Source: HGM12998 sp900756495
Lineage (GTDB): Bacteria > Bacillota > Clostridia > Oscillospirales > Oscillospiraceae
DNA: 64,000 bases
Direction: 5' to 3'
Assembly (NCBI GenBank): GCA_958477305.1
Contig: CAUEFI010000001.1
Span: 1-64,000 of the forward strand
Position 1 is the first letter of the stretch, and every line of letters starts with the position of its first letter. Positions 1 to 6,521 of this stretch are shown one piece after another. Below the pieces are notes generated by a model. That model was not told the origin of the DNA. It saw only the letters and a list, made by a program, of their open reading frames with translations, and did no database searches. A program made the position numbers and the translations under genes.

Positions 1-1
1 G

Positions 2-91
2 CAGACGGAGCACGCGCTGGGCTTCCTCCAGACCTTGGAAGAACAGGAGGGGGACATGCACAGCAGGGCCGCCCGGCAGAGCGCGGAATGA
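2..91 (+). CDS. C-terminal tail of an unidentified reading frame (partial)
   Basis: An open frame enters from the left edge and runs 29 codons to a TGA. The visible residues are Glu/Gln-rich and helical in character, ending in RQSAE. I do not recognise the protein and cannot exclude a chance open frame. It points toward the AT-rich accessory segment and could be the end of another accessory gene. Confidence 0.2.
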   Translation, partial: QTEHALGFLQTLEEQEGDMHSRAARQSAE

Positions 92-315
92 GCGCATGAA
101 ATGCAGCCGGGCCGAAGTCATTCCGCTCATCTGGCTGGCCTTCCGGAGGGCAGAGGCCGAAGGGCATTGAAAGACGCGCTCCCTGCCGTACAGGTAACGG
201 ATGTGTAGCTGTGTCAAATACCGGGCCTGCACACAGTGATCAGCAGATGGGGCACAGGGTGGCTAACGTGGTACCGCCCAGGTTGCAGGGCAAGTTCTGG
301 CACAAGATGAAAAAA
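92..315. other. Stretch with no recognisable gene
   Basis: No convincing coding frame, RNA gene or repeat was recognised on either strand. It is more GC-rich than the following ATPase gene and may be debris at the junction of the accessory segment. Confidence 0.3.
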
Positions 316-348
316 GACTGGGCGGATTCATAATGAATCCGCCCAGTC
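316..348. terminator. 15-bp perfect hairpin, probable terminator
   Basis: A 15-bp perfect inverted repeat with a three-base loop (TAA). It lies downstream of the minus-strand ATPase gene and is followed at once by a second hairpin, so the pair probably separates transcription units. Confidence 0.5.
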
Positions 349-358
349 TCAGGCTGTC

Positions 359-394
359 AAAAAGGAAGACACGCCACAGCGTGTCTTCCTTTTT
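359..394. terminator. 16-bp perfect hairpin flanked by A and T runs, bidirectional terminator
   Basis: The arms are 359-374 and 379-394, perfectly complementary, with A5 on one side and T5 on the other, as in a bidirectional intrinsic terminator. The lead-in GGCTGTCAAAAA matches the end motif of the repeat element described at 14147 and 24881. Confidence 0.65.
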
Positions 395-458
395 GGAAGG
401 GACGGTTAAAATCGATATTTTCCAATCAGGTAGAGTAGTCCTCTGTTAGAACATTAGA

Positions 459-2438
459 TTAATAAAACTGTGAAAGCAATAATAGCATTTCTTGGATGGA
501 GTTTTTTAAGTCATCCGTAGAATAGCAATAGGGATTTGAATGATTTTCCGGATGATGGATTGAATTGCGAATGTATGTTTCCAGTGTAACTGAATATGGT
601 GATTGCGGAACCCCGCTTTTTTCTCGTATCCAAGGTATATTTTGGGGGACACCTTCCTTTACCAACCATTTTTCAAAGTTTTTTTCGTCATAACGATGTG
701 TAAGTTCCTGTAGAACTCCATATAGTTCATTATGCAGTTCAACAGTTGGAATCCCAAATATTTGGTACATAATCAAATTAAAGGAAAGCTCTTCCCTCCC
801 AGGGAATCTGAGTTGTGGCATTTTTTCAAATGCTGTAGTTGAAATTTGATTTTTAGTCTTATCAACTAATGTAAGTGTACTCGTATATCGACCAAGGTTT
901 TGAACTAAAAATGGAGAATGCGTAGCAAAAATAAATTGACAAACTCTAAAGAATCCCCTGTCTTTAAATTGCTGCATGGCTCGGTTTAACTTATCAATAA
1001 AATTTCTGCCAAGTTCAGGATGCATGTGCATTTCAGGCTCATCTATTGCCCAGATAATATCTCGATTATTTGTATCCTTTTTATTAACCTCTTTCATTCG
1101 TTGATATATTGCAGAAAAGAGCATAGCGATGTGAAACTCGCCGGAAGAGAACCATTCAAAGCGAACATGAACTCCATTTGCCCAATTACCATTCAGAATA
1201 TTACTTATGTTTATGCATTCCTGCATTGCAGAAACGATGGGGATATATTCATTCTGAAAAGGAATTTCCAGTTTGAATATAGCAGAAAACAGTTTGTCAT
1301 CAGCTCCAAATAGTGTATCAAACAATTCCGTTATTCTTTTAACATATTCGTTGTAAGCAACTTTCCCATCAAATGAGAATGTACTATTTCCAAAAAAATT
1401 CAGTAGATTCTTAATTTTGTCTCGGGATATGTGATTTGTTTTAAACGAAATTAAATCCGATGATCCTGCATTCGGATAAGGTCCACTAAATGTAGCAAGC
1501 AATTGAGCGCATTGCCTATCCTCTTCCATCAAACGCTCTTCATTTGGAAGTTTAATTCGTGTACCGTCTACTGTGAATTCTGGAGTTGGATGGTAAAGAT
1601 ATGAACGTAGGTTAGAAAATAGGATGTGTGCTAACCGATGAATAAAAAACTTTTTATATTCTGCACAAGTTAAACTCGGTTTTTCAAAATAATCGTTTCG
1701 CTGATTCCGGTCAGTTGAGTTTAAATAAATGACCAACTTATTTCCTGAACTAACTAAGTTTGGAAATTGGCAAAGAAATTCAAATGCTCCGTCAAATGCA
1801 TTTTGCTGGTCGAAAGCATCCAAATCTCCTACAATAGTAGGAATTCCAAGGACAGAGTAGCCCATGAACGATTTTACACTTTTCTGCGGAATAAGAAAAT
1901 AAAAAAGGGTCTGCTCATCGAGTTCTCCCGGATATATTGGAGAGTAATCCTCAAGAGGTATAATGTAAACTTGGTACATATCAGATTGGCGAGAATAGCG
2001 GAGTACAATATTTTCCGCTACAACTTGGATTCCCCTGGCTCGAATTTCAATACAATGCTCTGATTGATTGAGAAATACTAAAAGATAGCAACGATCATCT
2101 ATTCTGAGATATTCATGCTCTTGCGAACTGAGACATGTTAATATGCTGGATTTACCTGTTGCATTTTTCCCGACTAAAGCCGCAATACTGTTGATTGCTG
2201 ATCCTGTTTTGTTTTGAATGTAATCCTCATTTTTGGACCAACTAATCTCACGGGTAAATATTTTTCTTCCGTATTTTGGTACGCCTGATGTAGATAGAAT
2301 TCGATTTCCGTCATCTGTATAATAGCCAAAAGATGAATAATGTGGATTCCTTATTTTGATTAAGAATTCATTATCCACAATGATGCCTTGATTGTAGATG
2401 TCTCGAAACTCTTCTATCCAAATGTACAGCAATTTCAT
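459..2438 (-). CDS. AAA family ATPase (OLD/RecF-like, AAA_15 type) with C-terminal RNxxxH motif
   Basis: A 659-residue SMC/RecF-like ATPase. The Walker A is G90-KNATGKS-97, the Walker B is DEPEMHMHPE at about 466-475, and a THSP switch histidine lies at about 506-509, which is the AAA_15/AAA_21 layout seen in many anti-phage ATPases. No TOPRIM nuclease domain follows; instead the last 100 residues are helical and carry RNSIHH at 624-629, which fits the RNxxxH signature of HEPN RNases. Residues HPEN follow it. The gene is AT-rich compared with the core genes and lies 64 bp downstream of the serine recombinase gene, with an AAAGGA ribosome site. A defence role is inference; a housekeeping role for such a lone ATPase is less likely. 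Confidence 0.8.
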   Translation of the reverse strand: MKLLYIWIEEFRDIYNQGIIVDNEFLIKIRNPHYSSFGYYTDDGNRILSTSGVPKYGRKIFTREISWSKNEDYIQNKTGSAINSIAALVGKNATGKSSILTCLSSQEHEYLRIDDRCYLLVFLNQSEHCIEIRARGIQVVAENIVLRYSRQSDMYQVYIIPLEDYSPIYPGELDEQTLFYFLIPQKSVKSFMGYSVLGIPTIVGDLDAFDQQNAFDGAFEFLCQFPNLVSSGNKLVIYLNSTDRNQRNDYFEKPSLTCAEYKKFFIHRLAHILFSNLRSYLYHPTPEFTVDGTRIKLPNEERLMEEDRQCAQLLATFSGPYPNAGSSDLISFKTNHISRDKIKNLLNFFGNSTFSFDGKVAYNEYVKRITELFDTLFGADDKLFSAIFKLEIPFQNEYIPIVSAMQECINISNILNGNWANGVHVRFEWFSSGEFHIAMLFSAIYQRMKEVNKKDTNNRDIIWAIDEPEMHMHPELGRNFIDKLNRAMQQFKDRGFFRVCQFIFATHSPFLVQNLGRYTSTLTLVDKTKNQISTTAFEKMPQLRFPGREELSFNLIMYQIFGIPTVELHNELYGVLQELTHRYDEKNFEKWLVKEGVPQNIPWIREKSGVPQSPYSVTLETYIRNSIHHPENHSNPYCYSTDDLKNSIQEMLLLLSQFY

Positions 2439-2497
2439 ATTAGTAAGTCCTTTCAGATCTAATATGATGAATTTTATAGGCCATACAAATTATTATA

Positions 2498-3433
2498 TCA
2501 CAACATCTGCTCCATTTGTACTGCGTGTTTAATGTGTCCTTTCATCTCCTGCACCCGGTCAAAAGTTTCCTGGTCAATAATAGGCTCATGAGCATTCTCC
2601 ACCAAATACATCTCCAACTGCCCACGGTTCTTTTCCTTCTTGCCTGTCAGAAAATCCGGTACGTAGGACTTCTGCATCAAAACCCGGCCCACATACTTCT
2701 CGTTGCTCAGCATCCGGTCAATGGTGGAGGTGCTCCACTCTGATTTACCAGTCACTGTCTTGATTCCATGTGACTCAAGATACTTCTTGATTTTGCGTAC
2801 TCCACTCCCTTGCACATAGAGTTCAAAAATCATTTTGACGATTTCGGCCTCCTCGGGAACGATCTGCAATACGCCGTCAGGGCCCTTGGTATAACCGAGA
2901 AATCGGGTGTGGTTGAGGAGCGTCTTGCCGTTCCTCATGCGGTGGCGGATGCCAAACTTGATATTCTCGCTGCGTGATCGGCTCTCCGCCTGGTCTAAAG
3001 CGGCCAGCTGGTCGATGATGCTGTCACTGGTGGTCAGAGTGTTGATGCCTCCGGTCTCAATGTAAACGCCGATGTTCATATGTTTTAATCTCCGTATCTG
3101 TTTGATTGTTTCTACTGTGTCCCGCCCAAACCGGCTGAGAGACTTTACTATAATCAGGTCGATCTTCTTTCTTCTGCAATCTTTAAGCAGTTTCTGGTAG
3201 CCGGGGCGATAATCCATCCGCAGGCCTGAGGCGGTATCATAGTAAACAGCGACAAACCGCCAATAGGGATTTCGCTGGATGTATTCGATATAAAACTCGA
3301 TTTGATTTTTCAGACTACTCTGTTGTTCCTCATGGCCTGTACTGACCCTGCAGTAAGCCGCCACCCTGAGTTGCTGGACCCAGATAGGTGCCAGTTTTTT
3401 GCTTTGTGGTATCTCGATGACACTTCCAGACAT
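2498..3433 (-). CDS. Serine site-specific recombinase, C-terminally short
   Basis: Resolvase/invertase-type DNA recombinase. YCRVSTGHEEQ near the N-terminus carries the nucleophile Ser31, SLSRFGRD is the conserved arginine loop, and the PF07508 recombinase domain follows (about 150-290, with GVRKIKKYLESHGI and NEKYVGRVL). The protein stops at 311 residues, soon after the FDRVQEMK segment, so the zinc-ribbon and coiled-coil domain of large serine recombinases (usually 450-600 residues) is absent, and I saw no continuation in another frame. I chose the internal ATG because GGAGG sits 7 bases before it; an earlier ATG at 3460 has no such site. It lies between the tRNA-Thr 3' end and the ATPase and may share an operon with the latter. 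Confidence 0.85.
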   Translation of the reverse strand: MSGSVIEIPQSKKLAPIWVQQLRVAAYCRVSTGHEEQQSSLKNQIEFYIEYIQRNPYWRFVAVYYDTASGLRMDYRPGYQKLLKDCRRKKIDLIIVKSLSRFGRDTVETIKQIRRLKHMNIGVYIETGGINTLTTSDSIIDQLAALDQAESRSRSENIKFGIRHRMRNGKTLLNHTRFLGYTKGPDGVLQIVPEEAEIVKMIFELYVQGSGVRKIKKYLESHGIKTVTGKSEWSTSTIDRMLSNEKYVGRVLMQKSYVPDFLTGKKEKNRGQLEMYLVENAHEPIIDQETFDRVQEMKGHIKHAVQMEQML

Positions 3434-3439
3434 GACAAA

Positions 3440-3488
3440 ACCTCCATGTTTTCTGCTCATGTGTTCATGAGCAGTATAACATGGAGGT
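3440..3488 (-). promoter_or_regulatory. Compound hairpin that would mask the recombinase ribosome binding site
   Basis: Two nested inverted repeats: outer arms 3440-3450 and 3478-3488 (11 bp) and inner arms 3453-3461 and 3466-3474 (9 bp). In the minus-strand transcript the downstream outer arm contains the GGAGG used by the recombinase start at 3433. The fold would hide that site, suggesting translational control. It could instead be a recombinase binding or crossover site. Confidence 0.5.
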
Positions 3489-3502
3489 CTCGGTAAAAGG
3501 AA

Positions 3503-3544
3503 AAGCTACATTTCAGCCTCGTCTATAAGGCTAAAATGTAGCTT
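3503..3544 (-). terminator. Intrinsic terminator downstream of tRNA-Thr
   Basis: Arms 3503-3518 and 3529-3544 (16 bp, one mismatch) are followed on the minus strand by a T-rich run. It sits 7 bases after the tRNA-Thr CCA end and should end that transcript. Confidence 0.65.
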
Positions 3545-3550
3545 CCAGCT

Positions 3551-3626
3551 TGGAGCTGGTGGGGTGACTCGAACACCTGACCTGCTGATTACGAATCAGC
3601 TGCTCTACCGACTGAGCTACACCAGC
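3551..3626 (-). tRNA. tRNA-Thr (anticodon CGU), CCA encoded
   Basis: A 76-nt cloverleaf on the minus strand. The 7-bp acceptor stem is GCTGGTG/CACCAGC, the D arm carries AGCTCAGTCGGTAGAGC, the anticodon stem-loop is CTGATTCGTAATCAG giving CGT, and the T arm carries GGTTCGAGTC-like bases (GTGTTCGAGTCAC). The discriminator base is followed by genome-encoded CCA. The 3' end faces the recombinase gene, the usual side for integrated elements. Confidence 0.95.
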
Positions 3627-3664
3627 ATCGTGAGGCAATCGCTTACACAACCTGCTGGAGATGT

Positions 3665-3693
3665 ATTATACCACAAAGCTTTCCAATCGTCAA
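3665..3693 (-). promoter_or_regulatory. Sigma-A promoter of tRNA-Thr
   Basis: Minus-strand TTGACG, 17-bp spacer, TATAAT. The -10 ends 39 bp upstream of the tRNA 5' end. Confidence 0.8.
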
Positions 3694-3897
3694 CGATCTT
3701 CCTGTCTGAGCCGCTGCGAATTTCTTACAGAATATACACTGCGTATAAACAGCGTAAATTCGGCTAAAAACTTGCACGGGCCGGACTGCGGCGGCGAAGT
3801 CTGACGCTGTGTTTTCCTGCGCAAAATACTTGAAACGTACTGTTTTTACTCTTATCCATCACCCACAACTTCCTTTTACTTGAAATTTTAATTAACA

Positions 3898-4015
3898 TAA
3901 TCCACATCTGTAAGAAGTTTTACGGCGAGTTATGCACATTTTCCACCTTCTTTTCCACACGGCCGGCGCTCTTCTCCCCCAGAGAGTTTCCACACTTTCC
4001 ACAACTTTTTCCACA
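3898..4015 (+). other. Cluster of DnaA-box-like 9-mers
   Basis: Seven same-strand 9-mers resembling TTATCCACA within 118 bp. Four differ at one position: TAATCCACA (3898), TTATGCACA (3930), TTTTCCACA (3951 and 4007). Three differ at two: TTTTCCACC (3939), GTTTCCACA (3986), CTTTCCACA (3995). An AT-rich tract lies just before. No dnaA or dnaN is in the window, so this is not an obvious oriC; a DnaA-titrating cluster is possible. It fills most of the 516-bp gap between tRNA-Thr and tsaD; I see no gene there. Confidence 0.4.
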
Positions 4016-4129
4016 AGCCTGAATCAAAAATTCCTCTTTTCAAAAAGCGAAAAATCGGTAAACATAAAGCAGTTTTCAGCTCTCTTTGCACTACTTTGAA
4101 GGTCCGCCTTCATTTCCGCAGCAAGAAAA

Positions 4130-4152
4130 AAGGGGCTGATATTCAGCCCCTT
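4130..4152 (-). terminator. Intrinsic terminator overlapping the tsaD stop codon
   Basis: A 10-bp stem (4130-4139 and 4143-4152), three-base loop, then a minus-strand T run. The stop codon of tsaD lies inside one arm. Confidence 0.75.
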
Positions 4153-5153
4153 CCAATGTCGCGGTTGGCGTAGGCATTCAAATCCATGCCCGCACGTGTA
4201 CCGGCCAGATATTCATAGTAGCCCTGGCAGCCTATCATGGCGCCGTTGTCCCCGCAGAGGGACAGCGGCGGCAGGTAGAGCCGGTCGCCGGAGGCGGCGC
4301 AGGCCCGCTCCAGGTCGGCCCGGATGCGGGAATTGGCGGCTACCCCTCCCGCCACGGCCACCTTCCCGTAGCCCAGCCGCCGGGTGGCCTCCATGGTCCT
4401 TGGAACCAGCGTGTCACTGACGGCTGCGGCAAAGGAGGCGGCCAACCCCGGCAGGTCCAGCGTCTCCCCCTTCTGGGCGGCGTTGTGGACCAGGTTGAGC
4501 ACCGCCGTCTTGAGCCCCGAGAAGGACATGTCCAGCGGTGCGTCGTGAATCTGAGCGCGCGGAAGGTCATACCTGCCGTCATCTCCGCCCTGGGCCAGCG
4601 CATCCATCGGCGCGCCGCCGGGGTAGCCGATGCCCAGCACCCGGGCCACCTTGTCGAAGCACTCCCCCGCCGCGTCGTCCCGGGTAGCCCCCAGGATCTC
4701 CATATCGGTATAGCCCCGCACGTCCACAATAAGGGTATTCCCCCCTGAGACGCACAGGCAGACAAAGGGCGGCTCCAGGTCGGGATGGGCGATGTAGTTG
4801 GCGGCAATGTGGCCCCGGACATGATGGACCGGAATCAGGGGCAGATTGAGGGCATAGGCCACCGACTTGGCAAAGTTGACGCCCACCAGCACCGCCCCGA
4901 TGAGCCCCGGGGCGTAGGTCACCGCCACGGCGTCCAGGTCGTGCCGGGTGACGCCGGCGTCTCCAAGGGCCTTTTCCGAGAGGGCGGCGATGGCCTCGAT
5001 GTGCTTGCGGGAGGCAATTTCAGGCACCACGCCGCCGTAAATGGCGTGCATGTCCGCCTGGGAGGCGACAGCGTCGGCCAGAACGGTGCGCCCGTCCCGG
5101 ACCACCGCCACGGCGGTCTCGTCACAGGAGGACTCCACAGCAAGAATATGCAT
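4143..5153 (-). CDS. tsaD: tRNA N6-adenosine threonylcarbamoyltransferase TsaD
   Basis: TsaD (formerly Gcp/YgjD) transfers the threonylcarbamoyl group to A37 of ANN-decoding tRNAs with TsaB and TsaE. The N-terminus HILAVESSCDETAVAVV is the family signature, HHVRGH supplies the metal-binding histidines, and VCLCVSGGNT, MSFSGLKTA and GGVAANSRIR are ASKHA-fold motifs. At 336 residues it has normal length. An upstream in-frame ATG at 5162 overlaps the GNAT stop as ATGA, but the GAAGGA site is too close to it, so the ATG at 5153 is preferred. It is the last gene of a polA-rimI-GNAT-tsaD run; tsaB and tsaE are not in the window. Confidence 0.97.
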   Translation of the reverse strand: MHILAVESSCDETAVAVVRDGRTVLADAVASQADMHAIYGGVVPEIASRKHIEAIAALSEKALGDAGVTRHDLDAVAVTYAPGLIGAVLVGVNFAKSVAYALNLPLIPVHHVRGHIAANYIAHPDLEPPFVCLCVSGGNTLIVDVRGYTDMEILGATRDDAAGECFDKVARVLGIGYPGGAPMDALAQGGDDGRYDLPRAQIHDAPLDMSFSGLKTAVLNLVHNAAQKGETLDLPGLAASFAAAVSDTLVPRTMEATRRLGYGKVAVAGGVAANSRIRADLERACAASGDRLYLPPLSLCGDNGAMIGCQGYYEYLAGTRAGMDLNAYANRDIGRG

Positions 5154-5158
5154 TGATA

Positions 5159-5731
5159 TCATTCCTTCTCATAGCGGATTTTCAAAACCAGTCTGCTCAT
5201 CAGGGCTCCTTCGCCGGCATAGATGCCGCGGTGCCCCTCCAGGGCGGCGTCCGGCGCCGCCGGGCCGGAGGCCAGCAGGGTATACCACACCCCGAAGAGG
5301 CGCACCCGCCACCCCAAATCCCGAAACCCGGCGCGGCGGTAAAACCGCAGGCGGCGCAGGCGGAGGGCGTTCTCTTCCGGAGCGGCGTCCTCTCCCACCG
5401 CCTCCGCCTCCGCCAAAATGGCCCGGCACCTGCGGTAGCGGGCGTTGAGCCCTTCCAGCATGGCGGTTCCCGTCCCCTGTCCCCGGCCTTCCGGACAAAC
5501 CGCCAGGTAGTCCAGCAGAACGTACTCCCCCGCCCGGTCCCGCCACAGGAACGCATAGCCCAACAGCTTCTCCCCGCTATAATAGCCCAGCGGGTCATAG
5601 CGTCCAATCCGGCGCATGCGCTCCATGGCCTGGAGCGGTTTGCGCTCGGCAGGCGGGAAATCGCGTCTGACATGATCGCGGTAAACCCGGCTCAGAGCCG
5701 CCCCGTCCAAAAGGCGGAATTCCCCCTCCAT
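5159..5731 (-). CDS. GNAT family N-acetyltransferase
   Basis: A 190-residue GNAT-fold protein. The acetyl-CoA loop is recognisable as VCPEGRGQGTGTAML, preceded by the beta-strand YVLLDYLAV; later RLRRLRFYRRAGFRDLG is the usual C-terminal half. The substrate cannot be read from sequence. It lies between rimI and tsaD, and its stop overlaps the alternative upstream tsaD start, so the two are translationally coupled. The in-frame ATG is used; a TTG two codons earlier is possible. Confidence 0.85.
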   Translation of the reverse strand: MEGEFRLLDGAALSRVYRDHVRRDFPPAERKPLQAMERMRRIGRYDPLGYYSGEKLLGYAFLWRDRAGEYVLLDYLAVCPEGRGQGTGTAMLEGLNARYRRCRAILAEAEAVGEDAAPEENALRLRRLRFYRRAGFRDLGWRVRLFGVWYTLLASGPAAPDAALEGHRGIYAGEGALMSRLVLKIRYEKE

Positions 5732-5733
5732 GA

Positions 5734-5838
5734 TCAACGCCGGTCAGGGGCATCGGAGCGGCCCGCAAACTCGGACCCCTCTTCCCCCCGTCCATATGGC
5801 CGGTACTGCCGGAGCGCCACCCCCACCATTCCGGCCAT
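5734..5838 (-). CDS. Possible small protein (34 aa) just upstream of the GNAT gene
   Basis: An ATG-initiated frame, rich in Arg and Gly, preceded by a weak AAGAAGAG site, ends 2 bp before the GNAT start. In-frame TTG could add five residues. It occupies part of an otherwise unexplained 310-bp gap inside the polA-tsaD run. I do not recognise it, and a chance frame is quite possible. The rest of the gap (5839-6047) holds only a GGGCCCCTT/AAGGGCCC hairpin near 5973-5993 without a T run. Confidence 0.25.
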   Translation of the reverse strand: MAGMVGVALRQYRPYGRGEEGSEFAGRSDAPDRR

Positions 5839-6047
5839 CTCTTCTTGCTTCAAACAAATCCGGTTGTGGTCTCACTGTACGGCACTCCCTCCATCGTATC
5901 ACACACCTGAGCTCCTCTCTCTCTGGAGCGCTTCAGGCGCTTCTTTCTGCCAGCCCAAAAGGAACGGATCGGGCCCCTTGAGAAAAGGGCCCAGGGGCAT
6001 CGGCAAAGCCGTCCGGCCCATAGCGCGGCGGCGCCGCCCGGCGCTTG

Positions 6048-6497
6048 TCATTCTCCCCTGAATTCCACGGTCATCAGGACCGCATCCTCTTTGCTCTCCG
6101 GATAGTAGTTCTTTCTCCGCCCCACCTCCCGGAAGCCCAGCTTCTCATAGAGGGCGATGGCGGGAGCGTTGCCCTCCCGCACCTCCAGGGTGAGAAAGGC
6201 CAAGTGAGCCTGTCCGAACCGCAGAAAGGCGGACAGGAGCTCCTCCGCCACCCCCTGGCGGCGGTATGCGGGAACCACGGCGATTCGCTCCAGGCATCCC
6301 TCGTCCAGAACAGCCCGCACCATGCCGTATCCCAGCACGGTGCCGTCCTCCCCTTCGGCGGCCACCAGAGAGGCGTTATCGTTATAAAGCTCCTCGGCCA
6401 GCATCGCCTCGCTCCACGGATGGGAGAAGCAGGCGCGCTCCAGCGCGGCCAGCTGGGGCAGGTGGGAGCGGTCGGCAGGAACCAGCTTATACTGCAA
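6048..6497 (-). CDS. rimI: Ribosomal protein S18 alanine N-acetyltransferase RimI
   Basis: A 149-residue GNAT protein that acetylates the N-terminal alanine of ribosomal protein S18. The acetyl-CoA motif is AVVPAYRRQGVAEELL, followed by the RimI-typical LEVREGNAPAIALYEKLGF and NYYP segment. ACFSHPWSE near the N-terminus also matches RimI. It starts 24 bp after polA and is in the same run as tsaD, a common pairing. Confidence 0.93.
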   Translation of the reverse strand: MQYKLVPADRSHLPQLAALERACFSHPWSEAMLAEELYNDNASLVAAEGEDGTVLGYGMVRAVLDEGCLERIAVVPAYRRQGVAEELLSAFLRFGQAHLAFLTLEVREGNAPAIALYEKLGFREVGRRKNYYPESKEDAVLMTVEFRGE

Positions 6498-6521
6498 GGC
6501 GCATTCTCCTTTCTCTCTGTG

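Noticed and set aside
3551..3626. tRNA-Thr as integration site of the left accessory segment
   Set aside because: The recombinase faces the tRNA 3' end, but I found no second copy of the tRNA 3' end within the window; the other boundary would lie further left.
3898..4015. Chromosomal origin of replication
   Set aside because: No dnaA, dnaN, rpmH or gyrB nearby; only a DnaA-box-like cluster remains.
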